Source of the DNA: Devosia ginsengisoli
Lineage (GTDB): Bacteria > Pseudomonadota > Alphaproteobacteria > Rhizobiales > Devosiaceae
Reading direction: 5' to 3'
Assembly (NCBI RefSeq): GCF_024707105.1
Contig: NZ_JANQAJ010000012.1
Location: forward strand, 62,001-126,000
DNA: 64,000 bases
Part shown: positions 42,258-52,144 of the stretch, piece after piece
Position numbering within the stretch: the first letter of the stretch is position 1
Layout of the letters: each line of letters begins with the position of its first letter
Translations under genes and position numbers: made by a program
Notes under the pieces: generated by a model
What the model was told of the DNA's origin: nothing
Seen by the model: the letters and a program-made list of their open reading frames with translations, nothing else
Database searches by the model: none

Positions 42258-42812
42258 ATGCGCCTCTTTATCACCATCATCAGCGCCCTGCTGCTATCAA
42301 TGCCGGTCGCCCTGGCCCAAGATGCAGCCGATTACGATCCCTATGCCGACATGGTGGTCAGCGACGACCTGAGCGCCCTGCCCGAGGCGGTGCGCCTCAA
42401 GCATGCGCAACTGGTCGAGGCGACGAAAACCGGCGATATCGAAAGCCTGCGCGCTATCATCGAGGCGCAGGACACCCCACCCAATGTCAGCTTCGGCCGA
42501 CCCGATGACCCGGTTGCCTATCTCAGGGAACAATCGGCCGATCCGGAAGGCCGGCAGATGCTGGCCCTCCTGCGCAACCTGCTCGAAATGCCCTATGCCG
42601 TGCTTGGCGCCTCCAGCGACACACCCAACTATGTCTGGCCCTATCTCGCCCTCGCCGACATCGAGAATCTCACCCCCGAACAGAGTGTCGACGCCTTCCG
42701 CCTGATCACGCCAGAACAGCTCGAAGACATGCACCAGTTCGGCGGCTGGTTCTGGTGGCGCGTCTATATCGGCCAGGATGGCGAATGGCAGGCATTCGTC
42801 GCCGGGGATTGA
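42258..42812 (+). CDS. Exported hypothetical protein
   Basis: 184 residues from the ATG at 42258. A clear signal peptide (RLFITIISALLLSMPVALAQDAA) is followed by an acidic soluble domain with DIESLRAIIEAQDTPPNVSFGRPDDPVAYLREQSADPEG and a C-terminal WPYLALADIENLTPEQ, ending WFWWRVYIGQDGEWQAFVAGD. I do not recognise the family. Probably a periplasmic protein. Confidence 0.72.
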   Translation: MRLFITIISALLLSMPVALAQDAADYDPYADMVVSDDLSALPEAVRLKHAQLVEATKTGDIESLRAIIEAQDTPPNVSFGRPDDPVAYLREQSADPEGRQMLALLRNLLEMPYAVLGASSDTPNYVWPYLALADIENLTPEQSVDAFRLITPEQLEDMHQFGGWFWWRVYIGQDGEWQAFVAGD

Positions 42813-42859
42813 GCGTCAGGCGTTTTGATTTCAGCCATTAAAACTGGCATAGTAACGCC

Positions 42860-43096
42860 ATGACGATCACGCTCGATATTGCAGACGATCTGAAAGCTCG
42901 CGTCGATGCCATCGCCGCGCGTTCCAGTCTGTCCCCCTCGCAGGTTATCGCCGATGCTCTCGAAAATGGTCACTCGCTGGAGTGGCAGGAGCGTTTTCTG
43001 GAGAAAGTAGCCGCCGGCCTCGACGATGCCGACCGCGAAGCCTTTGCCACCGATGACCAACTTGCTGCCATTGTGAACAAATACCGTCCGGCGTAG
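42860..43096 (+). CDS. Ribbon-helix-helix antitoxin (ParD/CopG type)
   Basis: 78 residues. The RHH fold is visible at the N-terminus: TITLDIADDLKARVDAIAARSSLSPSQVIADALE. The C-terminal half is acidic (DDADREAFATDD) and would wrap the toxin. It stops at 43096 and the toxin starts at 43097. Confidence 0.85.
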   Translation: MTITLDIADDLKARVDAIAARSSLSPSQVIADALENGHSLEWQERFLEKVAAGLDDADREAFATDDQLAAIVNKYRPA

Positions 43097-43384
43097 ATGC
43101 AGGTCGCCTGGACGCGAACGGCGCTGCTCCACCTCGAGGAAATCCAGGACTATGTCGCGCAAGATAGCCCGGCTGCGGCTTATAACCTGGCCGTTGCGCT
43201 TACGGAGCGACCGAATCGGCTGTTAGCCGGCAATCCGATGATCAGGCGCATTGGACGAGCACGGGGAACGCGTGAACTGGTCTTGGGAGACCTGCCCTAT
43301 ATCATTGTCTATCGCGTCACCAAAAGGGTGGAGATTCTGGCCGTTGTTCATACGGCCAGGCAATGGCCGGACAAATTCGACTAG
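43097..43384 (+). CDS. ParE/RelE-superfamily toxin
   Basis: 95 residues: VAWTRTALLHLEEIQDYVAQDSPAAA and RIGRARGTRELVLGDLPYIIVYRVTKRVEILAVVHTARQWP match the ParE fold (PYIIVYRV and the C-terminal VHTARQWP). The adjacent RHH antitoxin makes it a complete pair. ParE toxins inhibit gyrase or cleave mRNA. Its stop codon interleaves with that of the convergent dihydroorotase gene in CTAG. Confidence 0.87.
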   Translation: MQVAWTRTALLHLEEIQDYVAQDSPAAAYNLAVALTERPNRLLAGNPMIRRIGRARGTRELVLGDLPYIIVYRVTKRVEILAVVHTARQWPDKFD

Positions 43385-44715
43385 TTTCCGACCGGCGGCA
43401 ATGCCTCCAGAAACCGCATCGGCTGCCCGACACTCGGCGTCACCAGTTCCCCCTGCCACATCACAGTATTGCCGCGCACCACCGTGCCCACCGGCCAGCC
43501 GGTCACGGTCACCCCATCATAAGGTGTCCAGCCGGCCCGAGACTTCACCCAGTCATTGGTGATCGTCTCTCGCCGCTTCATGTCCACGACCGTCAGGTCG
43601 GCATCATAGCCCACCGCGATCCGCCCCTTGTTGGCGATCCCAAACAGCCGGTTCGGCCCGTGGCTGGTCATGTCCACGAACCGAGCTAGGCTCAGTCTGC
43701 CGGCATTCACATGGTCCAGCATGGTCGGCACCAGCGTCTGCACCCCGGTCATGCCCGAATGGCTTTCGGGATAGGCATGGTCCTTTTCCTCGCGCGTATG
43801 CGGCGCATGGTCCGAGCCCAATATATCGGCCACGCCATTGGCCACGCCCTTCCAGATGCCTTCCCGATGCGCCTTGTCCCGCACCGGCGGATTCATCTGC
43901 GCATAGGTGCCGAGCCTGACATAGGCCGTTTCGTCCAGCGTCAGGTGGTGCGGCGTCACTTCCACGCTGGCCACATCCTTGTGAGCGGCCAGGTAGACCA
44001 TCTCTTCCTTGGTCGAGATGTGCAGCACATGGATGCGCTTGCCGGTCTTGCGGGCCAGGTTCACGAGCCGCGTGGTACAGCTCATCGCCACGTCGGGCGA
44101 GCGCCAGACCGGGTGGCTGCTGGGATCACCGGGCACGCGCAGATGCTTACGCTCCTCCAGCATGTATTCGTCTTCCGAATGGAAGGCGGCACGCCTGCTG
44201 ATTGCCCGCAGAATTCTTTCAACGCCGTCGTCATCGGCCACCAGCAGCGAGCCGGTGGACGAGCCCATGAATACCTTGACCCCGGCGCAGCCCGGCAGCC
44301 GTTCCAGTTCGGGCAGTTGATCGACGTTTTCGTGGGTGCCGCCGATATAGAAGGCGAAGTCGCAATGCATGCGGTTGGTGCCGGCCGCGATCTTCGCTTC
44401 AAAGGTTTCGCGCGTCGTGGTCAGCGGATTGGTGTTGGGCATTTCGAACACACCCGTCACCCCGCCCATGACGGCCGAGAGCGAACCCGATTCGAGGTCT
44501 TCCTTATGCGTCAGCCCCGGTTCGCGGAAATGCACCTGCGTATCGATGACGCCGGGCAGGATATGCAGGCCCGTGCAATCCACCACCTCGGCGGCATCGC
44601 TGCCGACGCTGCCCAGCGCCGCGATCCGCCCGTCCTTGACTGCAATATCGGCCAGCCCCTCGCCGTCCTGATTGACCACGGTCGCGTTCTTGAAAATGGT
44701 ATCGTACTGCGCCAT
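43381..44715 (-). CDS. pyrC: Dihydroorotase (class I amidohydrolase)
   Basis: 444 residues from the ATG at 44715. Binuclear-metal amidohydrolase: GVIDTQVHFREPG (metal His pair), GCAGVKVFMGSSTGS (carboxylated Lys bridging the metals), HVLHISTKEEMV, VEVTPHHLTL (metal His) and ILGSDHAPHTREEKDH (metal Asp). The family cyclises carbamoyl-aspartate to dihydroorotate in pyrimidine synthesis. Divergent from the ygfZ-type gene, and convergent with the parE gene. Confidence 0.88.
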   Translation of the reverse strand: MAQYDTIFKNATVVNQDGEGLADIAVKDGRIAALGSVGSDAAEVVDCTGLHILPGVIDTQVHFREPGLTHKEDLESGSLSAVMGGVTGVFEMPNTNPLTTTRETFEAKIAAGTNRMHCDFAFYIGGTHENVDQLPELERLPGCAGVKVFMGSSTGSLLVADDDGVERILRAISRRAAFHSEDEYMLEERKHLRVPGDPSSHPVWRSPDVAMSCTTRLVNLARKTGKRIHVLHISTKEEMVYLAAHKDVASVEVTPHHLTLDETAYVRLGTYAQMNPPVRDKAHREGIWKGVANGVADILGSDHAPHTREEKDHAYPESHSGMTGVQTLVPTMLDHVNAGRLSLARFVDMTSHGPNRLFGIANKGRIAVGYDADLTVVDMKRRETITNDWVKSRAGWTPYDGVTVTGWPVGTVVRGNTVMWQGELVTPSVGQPMRFLEALPPVGN

Positions 44716-44795
44716 GTCTTGGGTCCTGCTGCTTGTCGCATCTGTAGCATGAATGTTGCACCACATATGCGACGGACGCTTCGAGAGGCAAGGCC

Positions 44796-45635
44796 ATGAC
44801 CATCCATCTGCGCGCCGACCGTGCCGTGTTCCGGTTCTCCGGGCCCGACGCGCATAAACTGCTGAACGATGTGGTCACCGGCGAAATCCCGGCCACGGGC
44901 ACCGGCGAAAGCGAAGTAGCCGCGGCTTGGGCCCTGCTATCGCCGCAGGGCAAGATTCTCGCCGAGGGTCTCGCCGGCCATGCCGAGGATGCCATCTGGG
45001 TCGATGTGCATCAGTCCGTGGCCGATGACTTCTTAAAGCGCATGAAGATGTACCGCCTGCGCGCCCAGGCCGTGATCGATGACCTGCGCGAAACCCACCG
45101 GGTCGGCTTCGCGCAGGACGAGGAGCCGTCAGGCATCCGCCATACCGATCGTATGGGACCTATCGACATGGGCTGGCGCACCATTGCCCCGGTCGAAGCG
45201 ACCTCGGGCTGGGTGCAGGACGACACCTTCTACCAGTCCGAGCGGATCGGCGTCGGCATTGCCCATCAGGGCAATGACTTTCCCGCCAACGACGCCTTCG
45301 CCCATGATATCGGCCTCGACATCCTCGACGGCATCGACTTCGTGAAAGGCTGCTATGTCGGCCAGGAAGTCGTCAGCCGCATGAAGCATCGCGGCACCGC
45401 TCGCCGACGTCCGGTCATCGTCTCGGGCATCGACGCCCCCGCCGGCAGCGCCGTGGTCGCCGGCAGCCGCGAAGCCGGCACGATCGGCCAGGTGGTCGAT
45501 GGCATGGCCGTCGCCATACTCCGCCTCGATCGCATCACGGATCCCGAAGCCGTCACGGTGGGCGGCAAGAAGGTCAGCGTGGCTTTGCCGGTCTGGGCGA
45601 CCTACAAGTTGGGCGACGTGGTCGCGGAAGAGTAG
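44796..45635 (+). CDS. ygfZ: YgfZ/GcvT-domain folate-binding protein
   Basis: 279 residues. The family signature KGCYVGQEVVSRMKHRG near residue 185 is complete. The N-terminal RADRAVFRFSGPDAHKLLNDVVTG and IPRAPVEATSG-like middle match folate-binding proteins that help assembly or repair of Fe-S clusters with MiaB-type enzymes. Divergent from pyrC and followed by the HD gene. Confidence 0.92.
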   Translation: MTIHLRADRAVFRFSGPDAHKLLNDVVTGEIPATGTGESEVAAAWALLSPQGKILAEGLAGHAEDAIWVDVHQSVADDFLKRMKMYRLRAQAVIDDLRETHRVGFAQDEEPSGIRHTDRMGPIDMGWRTIAPVEATSGWVQDDTFYQSERIGVGIAHQGNDFPANDAFAHDIGLDILDGIDFVKGCYVGQEVVSRMKHRGTARRRPVIVSGIDAPAGSAVVAGSREAGTIGQVVDGMAVAILRLDRITDPEAVTVGGKKVSVALPVWATYKLGDVVAEE

Positions 45636-45702
45636 CGACATTCTCCGAATCGAGCCCCGATGCTACTGTCGATGCTAACAGTCTGTTAGCATTTGGGGAC
45701 CG

Positions 45703-46305
45703 ATGGCACGCATTAGCGCACGCGCCTGGCAACGCATGTTGTCGGGGCGCCGGCTTGATATTCTCGATCCCTCGCCGATGGATGTCGAGCTCTCCGACAT
45801 CGCCCACGGCCTGGCGCGCGTCGCCCGCTGGAACGGCCAGACCGAGGGGGATTACCCATTTTCGGTAGCCCAGCATTCGGTGCTGGTCCTCGAGTTATTC
45901 CGCGCCCACAGCCCCGATTGCGATTCGGTTTCCCAGGCCCAGGCGCTGCTGCATGACGCGCCCGAATATGTCATGGGCGACATCATCTCGCCCTTCAAGG
46001 CGGCCATGGGCGGCAATTACAAGGATGTCGAAAACCGCCTGCTTTCGGCGATCTACCTCCGCTTCTCCCTGCCCGCTTCCATGCCGGCGGCCCTGGCCAA
46101 GCAGGTCAAGAAAGCCGACCGGGAAGCCGCCTTTTTCGAGGCCATCCACCTGGCCGGATTCGAGGAGGCCGAGGCCCGTAAATTCTTCGGCGAACCCAGC
46201 CTGCCAGCCTTTGACGTGGACGCCTTCGACCGGCTAATCCGGCCCTGGCCGACGCGCGAGGCGCATGACCGTTTCATCGCCGCCTTCGAGGCGATTTCGG
46301 TCTAG
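45703..46305 (+). CDS. HD-domain hydrolase (YfbR-like 5'-nucleotidase family)
   Basis: 200 residues. Metal-binding HD motif: FSVAQHSVLVLELF (first His) and ALLHDAPEYVMGDIISPFK (His-Asp pair), then KADREAAFFEAIHLAG with the last Asp. The fold and spacing match YfbR/YGK-type deoxynucleoside 5'-monophosphatases. Follows the ygfZ gene on the same strand by 67 bases. Confidence 0.9.
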   Translation: MARISARAWQRMLSGRRLDILDPSPMDVELSDIAHGLARVARWNGQTEGDYPFSVAQHSVLVLELFRAHSPDCDSVSQAQALLHDAPEYVMGDIISPFKAAMGGNYKDVENRLLSAIYLRFSLPASMPAALAKQVKKADREAAFFEAIHLAGFEEAEARKFFGEPSLPAFDVDAFDRLIRPWPTREAHDRFIAAFEAISV

Positions 46306-46434
46306 GGCCAAGGGCCGGCGGGCCTGTGGACATTAACCTTAATCAAAGATGAACTTTGCCCCCCATGGGGCCGCCATGGTTACTGAACCGTTAAGACAAT
46401 GTCGCCAATCGCTTCATTTCGGGACGGAACAGCC

Positions 46435-46881
46435 ATGAACCTGCCAGATCGCCGCCTGCTGCTTGGCATGACCCTCGGCGCCATCTGCGCCACCGGCGTT
46501 GCGGCCATCGGCCCCGGCATGGTTTTTACCGCCCTGGCCGACGAATTCGCGCCCAGCGGCGTCGATGCCAGCAAGCTCGTCAAGTTCGAGGATCGCGACT
46601 ATCTCGTCGACTATGAAGACTGGGTCGCCACCGATCCGCTCTCGACTATCAGGGTCAAGAAGGTCGAGGCCGGCAAGGTCAGCTATGTGAGCATCACCAC
46701 CACCGCATCAGGCACTTATTCAACCGACGCGATGTTCTCCAATCACGTCCAGTATCCGGGGATAACTGTCTCCCCCGCCGAACCCGACCGCAACTTCTTC
46801 AGCTACTGGACCAACGGCCGCTGGTCGGCTTTCCGCACCGGCACCGCCGGCTCCTTCGTCTATTACGGCTTCAACCGCTAG
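46435..46881 (+). CDS. Exported hypothetical protein
   Basis: 148 residues from the ATG at 46435. The N-terminus (RRLLLGMTLGAICATGVAAIGPGMVFTALADE) is a signal peptide that resembles a twin-arginine-like start (DRRLLLG). The soluble part contains FEDRDYLVDYEDWVATDPLSTIRVKK and ends FRTGTAGSFVYYGFNR. No family recognised. Its stop codon interleaves with that of the convergent SleB-type gene (CTAG, 46878-46881). Confidence 0.72.
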   Translation: MNLPDRRLLLGMTLGAICATGVAAIGPGMVFTALADEFAPSGVDASKLVKFEDRDYLVDYEDWVATDPLSTIRVKKVEAGKVSYVSITTTASGTYSTDAMFSNHVQYPGITVSPAEPDRNFFSYWTNGRWSAFRTGTAGSFVYYGFNR

Positions 46882-47921
46882 CCGAACAGCCAACCGCGCT
46901 TGAACTTGTAGAAAATATGCAGCCCGATCTGGGTGACCTTGGTCATGCGGGGTGCCCAGGCCGGACGCACATAGCTGGCATGGTAGTGTGTGGCGTCGCC
47001 GACTTCGGTCAGGTAGAGCTGACCATCGGTAAATCTCTTGGCAATATCCTCGGCTTGCGCCCATGACTTGCGGTCGTTGACGGTCTCGGGAATGCCATCG
47101 CAGGCAAAGGAGAACTGGCAGGAATTGCGCCGGCTCTGGTTCTGGAACACCACGCCGCAAATGGTGTCGGGATAGCGGTAATCCTTGACGCGGTTGAGCA
47201 CGACCTGGGCCACTGCCACCTGCCCGCGATAGGTTTCACCGCGTGCTTCGAAATAGATGGCCGTAGCCAGGCACCACAATTCCTTGTCCGATACCTGCAT
47301 GGAAGTTCCGGTCGAAAAACCGCCGGTAATCGGAGCGGTAGATCGGGCATAGGCCAGTTGCTCGGAGGCCATGACGGGCATGGGCAGTGCCGCTTCCGGC
47401 GCAATGCCGGCAATAGCGTCGAGCGCGGCAGCGGTGGACGGATCGATGGCTGCTACCGACATGCGGGGGCCGATCTCGACATCGCCCGTTGCCGGGATAT
47501 CGATACCTGCGAGCCGCGACTGGCCGAGGTCCGTGGGGTCGATCGGCGTGCCGCGCAACGACGCCAGGCGCACGCGAACCTCTTCGAAGCTGCGGGACAG
47601 GGCAAGCACATCGACCGGCGGCCGCATGCGATCGGTCTTTTCAGCCCGGTTGGGGCCGGTGAAGCTGGCGGTTTCGAACAGATGATCGACCGATCCGGTA
47701 ATGACAGGATCGACACCCGAATAGGAAATGCTGGCAGTAGCGAGTGCGACCTGGGGCGGCGCAATGTCACCAAGATCGTTAGCGGGGCCGAAGGCGCCGT
47801 TGGTGAGCCCGACATAGCCGAGGCCACAAAAAATCCCGACGACCAGAAGCCTGGTGAAGGGATGCCGGCGAACCGCTCTGACCGGGCGCGAACGCACCGG
47901 CCGGTGGGAAGAAGCCATCAA
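46878..47921 (-). CDS. Cell-wall hydrolase, SleB family
   Basis: 347 residues. A basic N-terminus and one transmembrane segment (about 24-42; LLVVGIFCGLGYVGL) anchor it. A 150-residue linker precedes the C-terminal Hydrolase_2 (SleB) domain: LWCLATAIYFEARGETYRGQVAVAQVVLNRV, with catalytic Glu, then ICGVVFQNQSRRNSCQFSFACDG and GDATHYHASYVRPAWAPRM. Such proteins cleave cortex or peptidoglycan; here it is a Gram-negative envelope hydrolase. Confidence 0.9.
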   Translation of the reverse strand: MMASSHRPVRSRPVRAVRRHPFTRLLVVGIFCGLGYVGLTNGAFGPANDLGDIAPPQVALATASISYSGVDPVITGSVDHLFETASFTGPNRAEKTDRMRPPVDVLALSRSFEEVRVRLASLRGTPIDPTDLGQSRLAGIDIPATGDVEIGPRMSVAAIDPSTAAALDAIAGIAPEAALPMPVMASEQLAYARSTAPITGGFSTGTSMQVSDKELWCLATAIYFEARGETYRGQVAVAQVVLNRVKDYRYPDTICGVVFQNQSRRNSCQFSFACDGIPETVNDRKSWAQAEDIAKRFTDGQLYLTEVGDATHYHASYVRPAWAPRMTKVTQIGLHIFYKFKRGWLFG

Positions 47922-48099
47922 ACGCTACTCAACGCTACGCAACAAAAACTACTGATCGGCGAAAGTGACGCTAAAATGCCGACAATTGTTATGATGTCTG
48001 ATTAGGGTTAGCAGCGCGTAAACAAGATTTGCGGCGCAGCAATGAGTTAACCGTGGCGCAGCACGGGCAGGAATGCGGCAGGCGGATTTGTCGCTTCTG

Positions 48100-48669
48100 T
48101 CAGACCCCGCAGGCGGCCTGCACCGGGGCCACCTGCTCGGCGAATGTATCGAGCCGGTAGCGCACCGAGAGCGAGCGCGAACTGACCGGCGTAACGCGTA
48201 CGGTGAGGTTCGTGGCCCCGGTCACGCTCTGGATGAAGGCCAGGGAATCGGCGGTGTTGTTCAGCAGGATCGCGGTATTTTCGGCATTGACCGGCAGGGT
48301 GCGGCTGCGGGCCGCCTGCAGGTCGAACTGCCAGGTGATGCCGGCATCGTTGCCCAAGGCCGACAGGGTATTGCCGGCAAAGCCGAAGGCGATGCTCAGC
48401 ACGCCATTGGCACAAGCGATCGTGATCGTGGCGGGCTGACGGCCGCTGGGGCGGGCCGGGATCATCTGCTCGGACTGGAACACCACGCTATCGGCAACTG
48501 CGCCCACCGGGGCGGCAAAGGCGGCATCGAAACAGGCGAGACGCTCGGCGTCGGCGGCAATGGAAGTGCATTGAGAACCGGTTGGCTGGGCCATGACGGC
48601 GGGCATTGAAACAGTCAGCAGTGGCAGCAGCACCAGAACCGGCAAAAATCTCACGTCGGTATGTCCCAT
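48100..48669 (-). CDS. Exported protein resembling TagO/VasI type VI secretion-associated proteins
   Basis: 189 residues. A signal peptide (LPVLVLLPLLTVSMPAVMAQ) is followed by CTSIAADAERLACFDAAFA, the conserved start of TagO/VasI proteins, and two beta-rich blocks (ITIACANGVLSIAFGFAGN and GATNLTVRVTPVSSRSLSVRYRLD). Three cysteines may form disulfides. No other type VI genes are in the window, so its role is open. Followed 57 bases later by the PPDK-like gene end. Confidence 0.65.
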   Translation of the reverse strand: MGHTDVRFLPVLVLLPLLTVSMPAVMAQPTGSQCTSIAADAERLACFDAAFAAPVGAVADSVVFQSEQMIPARPSGRQPATITIACANGVLSIAFGFAGNTLSALGNDAGITWQFDLQAARSRTLPVNAENTAILLNNTADSLAFIQSVTGATNLTVRVTPVSSRSLSVRYRLDTFAEQVAPVQAACGV

Positions 48670-48726
48670 CCCTGTTTCGGCCGAAGCCGGCCCGTCCCCT
48701 TCATATGGGGATTATCGCTTCGCTAT

Positions 48727-51010
48727 TTAAGCAGAAGCCTGGGCCAGCGTCAGCCGGGCCACGGGCACACGATAGGGTGAGCAGCTCACATAGTCGACGC
48801 CCAGGCCGGCAAAGAATTTCAGCGAGGTCGGATCGCCGGCATGTTCGCCGCAAATGCCGATCTTGAGCCGGGGATTGGCCGCCCTGCCCCGCTGAATCGC
48901 GATGGAGATCATCTCGCCCACGCCCTTTTCGTCGATGCTGACGAAAGGATCGCGCTCATAGATGCCCTTGCGCTGATAGGCCGCGAGGAAAGTCGGGGCA
49001 TCGTCGCGGGAAATGCCGAATGTGGTCTGGGTCAGATCGTTGGTGCCGAAGGAGAAGAAATCGACCATCTGGGCAATGTCCCCGGCGCGCAGGCAGGCGC
49101 GCGGCAACTCGATCATGGTGCCAAAGGAGAACTTGGCCCGGTCGGTGCGCAACAGGCCCGAATTGGCGGCAATCGCGTTGAAGCGGTCGCGCACCCAGGC
49201 CACTTCGCTGGCGGTAGAGACGAAGGGGACCATGATCTCGACGGCAACCGGTTCGCTCTGCGTCTCACTGGCGGCGCGGACGCCGGCCATCAGCGCCTGC
49301 ATCTGCATCTGCAGCATTTCGGGATAGGTGATGGCCAGCCTCACGCCGCGATGGCCCAGCATGGGGTTGATCTCGGCAATCCGCTCCAGATGCAGCCGCA
49401 AGGCGCGTACGGCCAGGCCAAGCGACGCGGCGGTTTCCTCGATATCCTCATCACTGCGCGGCAGGAATTCGTGCAGCGGCGGATCGAACAGGCGCACCGT
49501 CACCGGCAAGCCCTTCATGGTCGAGAACAAAGCCGAATAGTCGCCCGTCTGGTAATCGATCAACCCGTTGATGGCCCGGCTGCGATCTTCTTCGTCCTCA
49601 CTGAGGATGACGCGGCGCAGGGCCACCATGCGTTCGGGCGAAAAGAACATATGCTCGGACCGCGCCAGGCCGATGCCTTCGGCGCCGAAGCTCAGCGCGG
49701 TCTTCGCCGATCTCGACCGACTCGGCATTGGTGCGCACGGCGATGGTACGGCTGGCATCGGACCAACCGAGCAGCGTGCCGATGGCGCCACCGATATGAG
49801 GCTGGGCCAGGGGCAGTTGGCCGGCATAGACCTGCCCGTCGCTGCCATCGATGGTCAGCCGGTCGCCGCTGCGGAATTCGCGGTCGCCGATGCGGCAGAC
49901 CATTTCATTGGTATCGACCGAGAGCGTCCGCACCCCGGCCACGCAAGGCTTGCCGGTGATGCGCGCGACCACGCCGGCATGGCTGGTCATGCCGCCGCGC
50001 GCCGTCAGGATGCCTGTAGCGGCCTTCATGCCCTCGATATCGGCGGGGCCGGTCTCGTTGACCACGAGGATGCAATGCTTGCCGCGCGCCCGCATACGCG
50101 CCGCATCTTCAGGATTGAAGACGATGATGCCGCTGGCCGCGCCGGGCGATACGCCCAGGCCGGAGGCGATAGGCGTAGCGCCGTCGGTGGATTTGAGCCG
50201 CGGATGCAACAATTGCGTCAGCCTTGTCGGGTCGACGCGGGTCACGGCATTCTGTGCCGACCAGACCTTGCGATTGACCCGATCGACCGCCGCTTCGAGC
50301 TCAGCCGCCGCGGTGACCTGTACCGGGCGCGCCGAGAGGAACTGTACCTGTCCGCGCTGGATGGCGACGAGGCAGTTCATGTGCCTGCCGGCCTTGGCGT
50401 CGAGCAGGTTGACCAGGGCGGTGATGGATTCGGACATGCGCGGCAGGGGCGCGCCGTTGACAGGAGCCGGGCCCATAGCGCCGGTCACCGCATTGCGGGT
50501 CAGGAACTGTTCGATCTCGCCATCGGCGGCCGCCTGCACCAGCACGATCTGCTTGCCGCGATCCTCATCGGGGCGGGCCGTCCAGCCCTCGCCGAAGCCA
50601 TAGCTGTCGAAGGCCGACTTGATGGCCTTGGCCAGCGGGCGCGTCGGATCGACCGAATCTTCCGGATTGGCGGGGGCGGTAATGCCCATCCGGGCCGGCA
50701 TCAAGCCGCCATTATGCGCCGCGGCCGAGGTACGCACGACAAGGGCCGGCGGACGACCATCCTTGTCCACCAGCTTGAACAGGCAGGCGACCCAATGGGT
50801 GCGCAGCTTGGTTTCGCGGCGCGCGCGCTCACCCTGCAATTCTTCCCAGGCGGCACGGGTCAGCGCAATGGTGGGAACGGTGGGAAAGCCGGCTTCGCCG
50901 ACACGGAAAATCCAGCGGGCCTTGCCACTCAACAACTTCAACTGGCTGGCGGACAGGTTCGCTTTCCCCATTGCCGGGGCAATCGCGAACATTTCCTGCG
51001 CCAAACTCAC
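48727..51010 (-). pseudogene. Pyruvate phosphate dikinase-like PEP-utilising enzyme, frameshifted in this sequence
   Basis: A GTG start at 51010 (AAGGA 7 bases upstream). The protein, about 760 residues if repaired, has a phosphohistidine domain (ARGGMTSHAGVVAR, His about 345) and a C-terminal PEP/pyruvate TIM barrel with GAEGIGLARSEHMFF, VRLFDPPLHEFLP and the catalytic Cys in GICGEHAGDP. The frame breaks at 49707-49708; removing one base gives VEIAKTALSFGAEG. The N-terminal nucleotide-binding part is about 110 residues shorter than in standard PPDK (874-890) and diverged (VVRTSAAA for VRSGA; FLTRNAVTGAMG for FTRNP.TGE). Divergent from ispH. Confidence 0.83.
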
Positions 51011-51109
51011 TGTTAAGTCCTTGCCATATTTACCGGGCCATATTGCCTATGACCTCGTGCGACCGCAACAAGGCTTGACTTGCTGCGACGTCGAAAGCAT
51101 CTGACTGAT

Positions 51110-52081
51110 ATGGAAAAGCGGCCACAACTAGACATTTTGCTATGCGCCCCGCGCGGATTCTGCGCCGGGGTCGATCGGGCCATCCAGATTGTCGAGCTTG
51201 CCCTCGAGAAATATGGCGCGCCGGTCTATGTGCGCCATGCCATTGTGCATAACAAATATGTCGTCGATGGCCTGCGCGATAAAGGCGCGGTGTTTGTCGA
51301 GGAGCTGAGCGAAATCCCGGAAACCGATGCACCGGTGGTGTTTTCGGCCCATGGCGTGCCGAAATCGGTGCCGGCGGATGCCCGCAGCCGCAACATGTTC
51401 TTTCTCGACGCCACCTGCCCGCTGGTCAGCAAGGTGCATGTCGAAGCGCAGCGTCATTTTGCCGAAGGCCACGAAATCGTGCTGATCGGCCACAAGGGGC
51501 ATCCCGAAGTGGTGGGCACGATGGGCCAATTGCCGCAGGGCGCCATTACCCTGGTCGAAACGGTTGCCGACGCCATGGTGTTCGAGCCGAAGGACCCGGA
51601 AACCCTGGCCTTCGTGACCCAGACTACGCTTTCGGTCGATGACACGCGCGAGATCGTGACGGCGCTACGGCAGCGCTTCCCCGCCATCAATGGCCCGCAC
51701 AAGGAAGACATCTGCTACGCCACCACCAACCGGCAGGAGGCCATCAAGGCGGTAGCGCCGGAAGTGGATGCGATGATCGTGGTGGGTTCGCCCAACTCGT
51801 CCAATTCGTTGCGGCTGGTGGAAGTGGCCGAGCGGGCCGGCTGCAAGAATGCCATGCTGGTGGACCGCGCCGCCGAAATCGACTGGTCTCGCCTCGAGGG
51901 CATCAAGAGCCTGGGCGTGTCGGCCGGCGCATCGGCTCCCGAAAAGCTGGTGGACGAGGTGATCGAGGCCTTTGCCCAGCGCTATGACATCAAGGTCGAA
52001 GCGCGCGTCACGGCCAAGGAAAACATCGCCTTCAACATTCCGCGCGAACTCCGCACTATCGAAGCTGCCGTCGCAAGATGA
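51110..52081 (+). CDS. ispH: 4-hydroxy-3-methylbut-2-enyl diphosphate reductase
   Basis: 323 residues from the ATG at 51110. The three conserved Fe-S cysteines are in [12 protein letters not shown] (Cys12), DATCPLVSK and [11 protein letters not shown], with the PPi-binding HGV ([10 protein letters not shown]) and [10 protein letters not shown]. It makes IPP and DMAPP in the last step of the MEP pathway. IspB and ispE-type genes of the same pathway lie at the right end of the window. Followed by rnhA. Confidence 0.96.
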   Translation: MEKRPQLDILLCAPRGFCAGVDRAIQIVELALEKYGAPVYVRHAIVHNKYVVDGLRDKGAVFVEELSEIPETDAPVVFSAHGVPKSVPADARSRNMFFLDATCPLVSKVHVEAQRHFAEGHEIVLIGHKGHPEVVGTMGQLPQGAITLVETVADAMVFEPKDPETLAFVTQTTLSVDDTREIVTALRQRFPAINGPHKEDICYATTNRQEAIKAVAPEVDAMIVVGSPNSSNSLRLVEVAERAGCKNAMLVDRAAEIDWSRLEGIKSLGVSAGASAPEKLVDEVIEAFAQRYDIKVEARVTAKENIAFNIPRELRTIEAAVAR

Positions 52082-52144
52082 GTTACTTATCCCCGCTTGC
52101 CCCACAGGCCTTAGCCTGTGCGTTGCAATGTGCCGGAGCCATTC

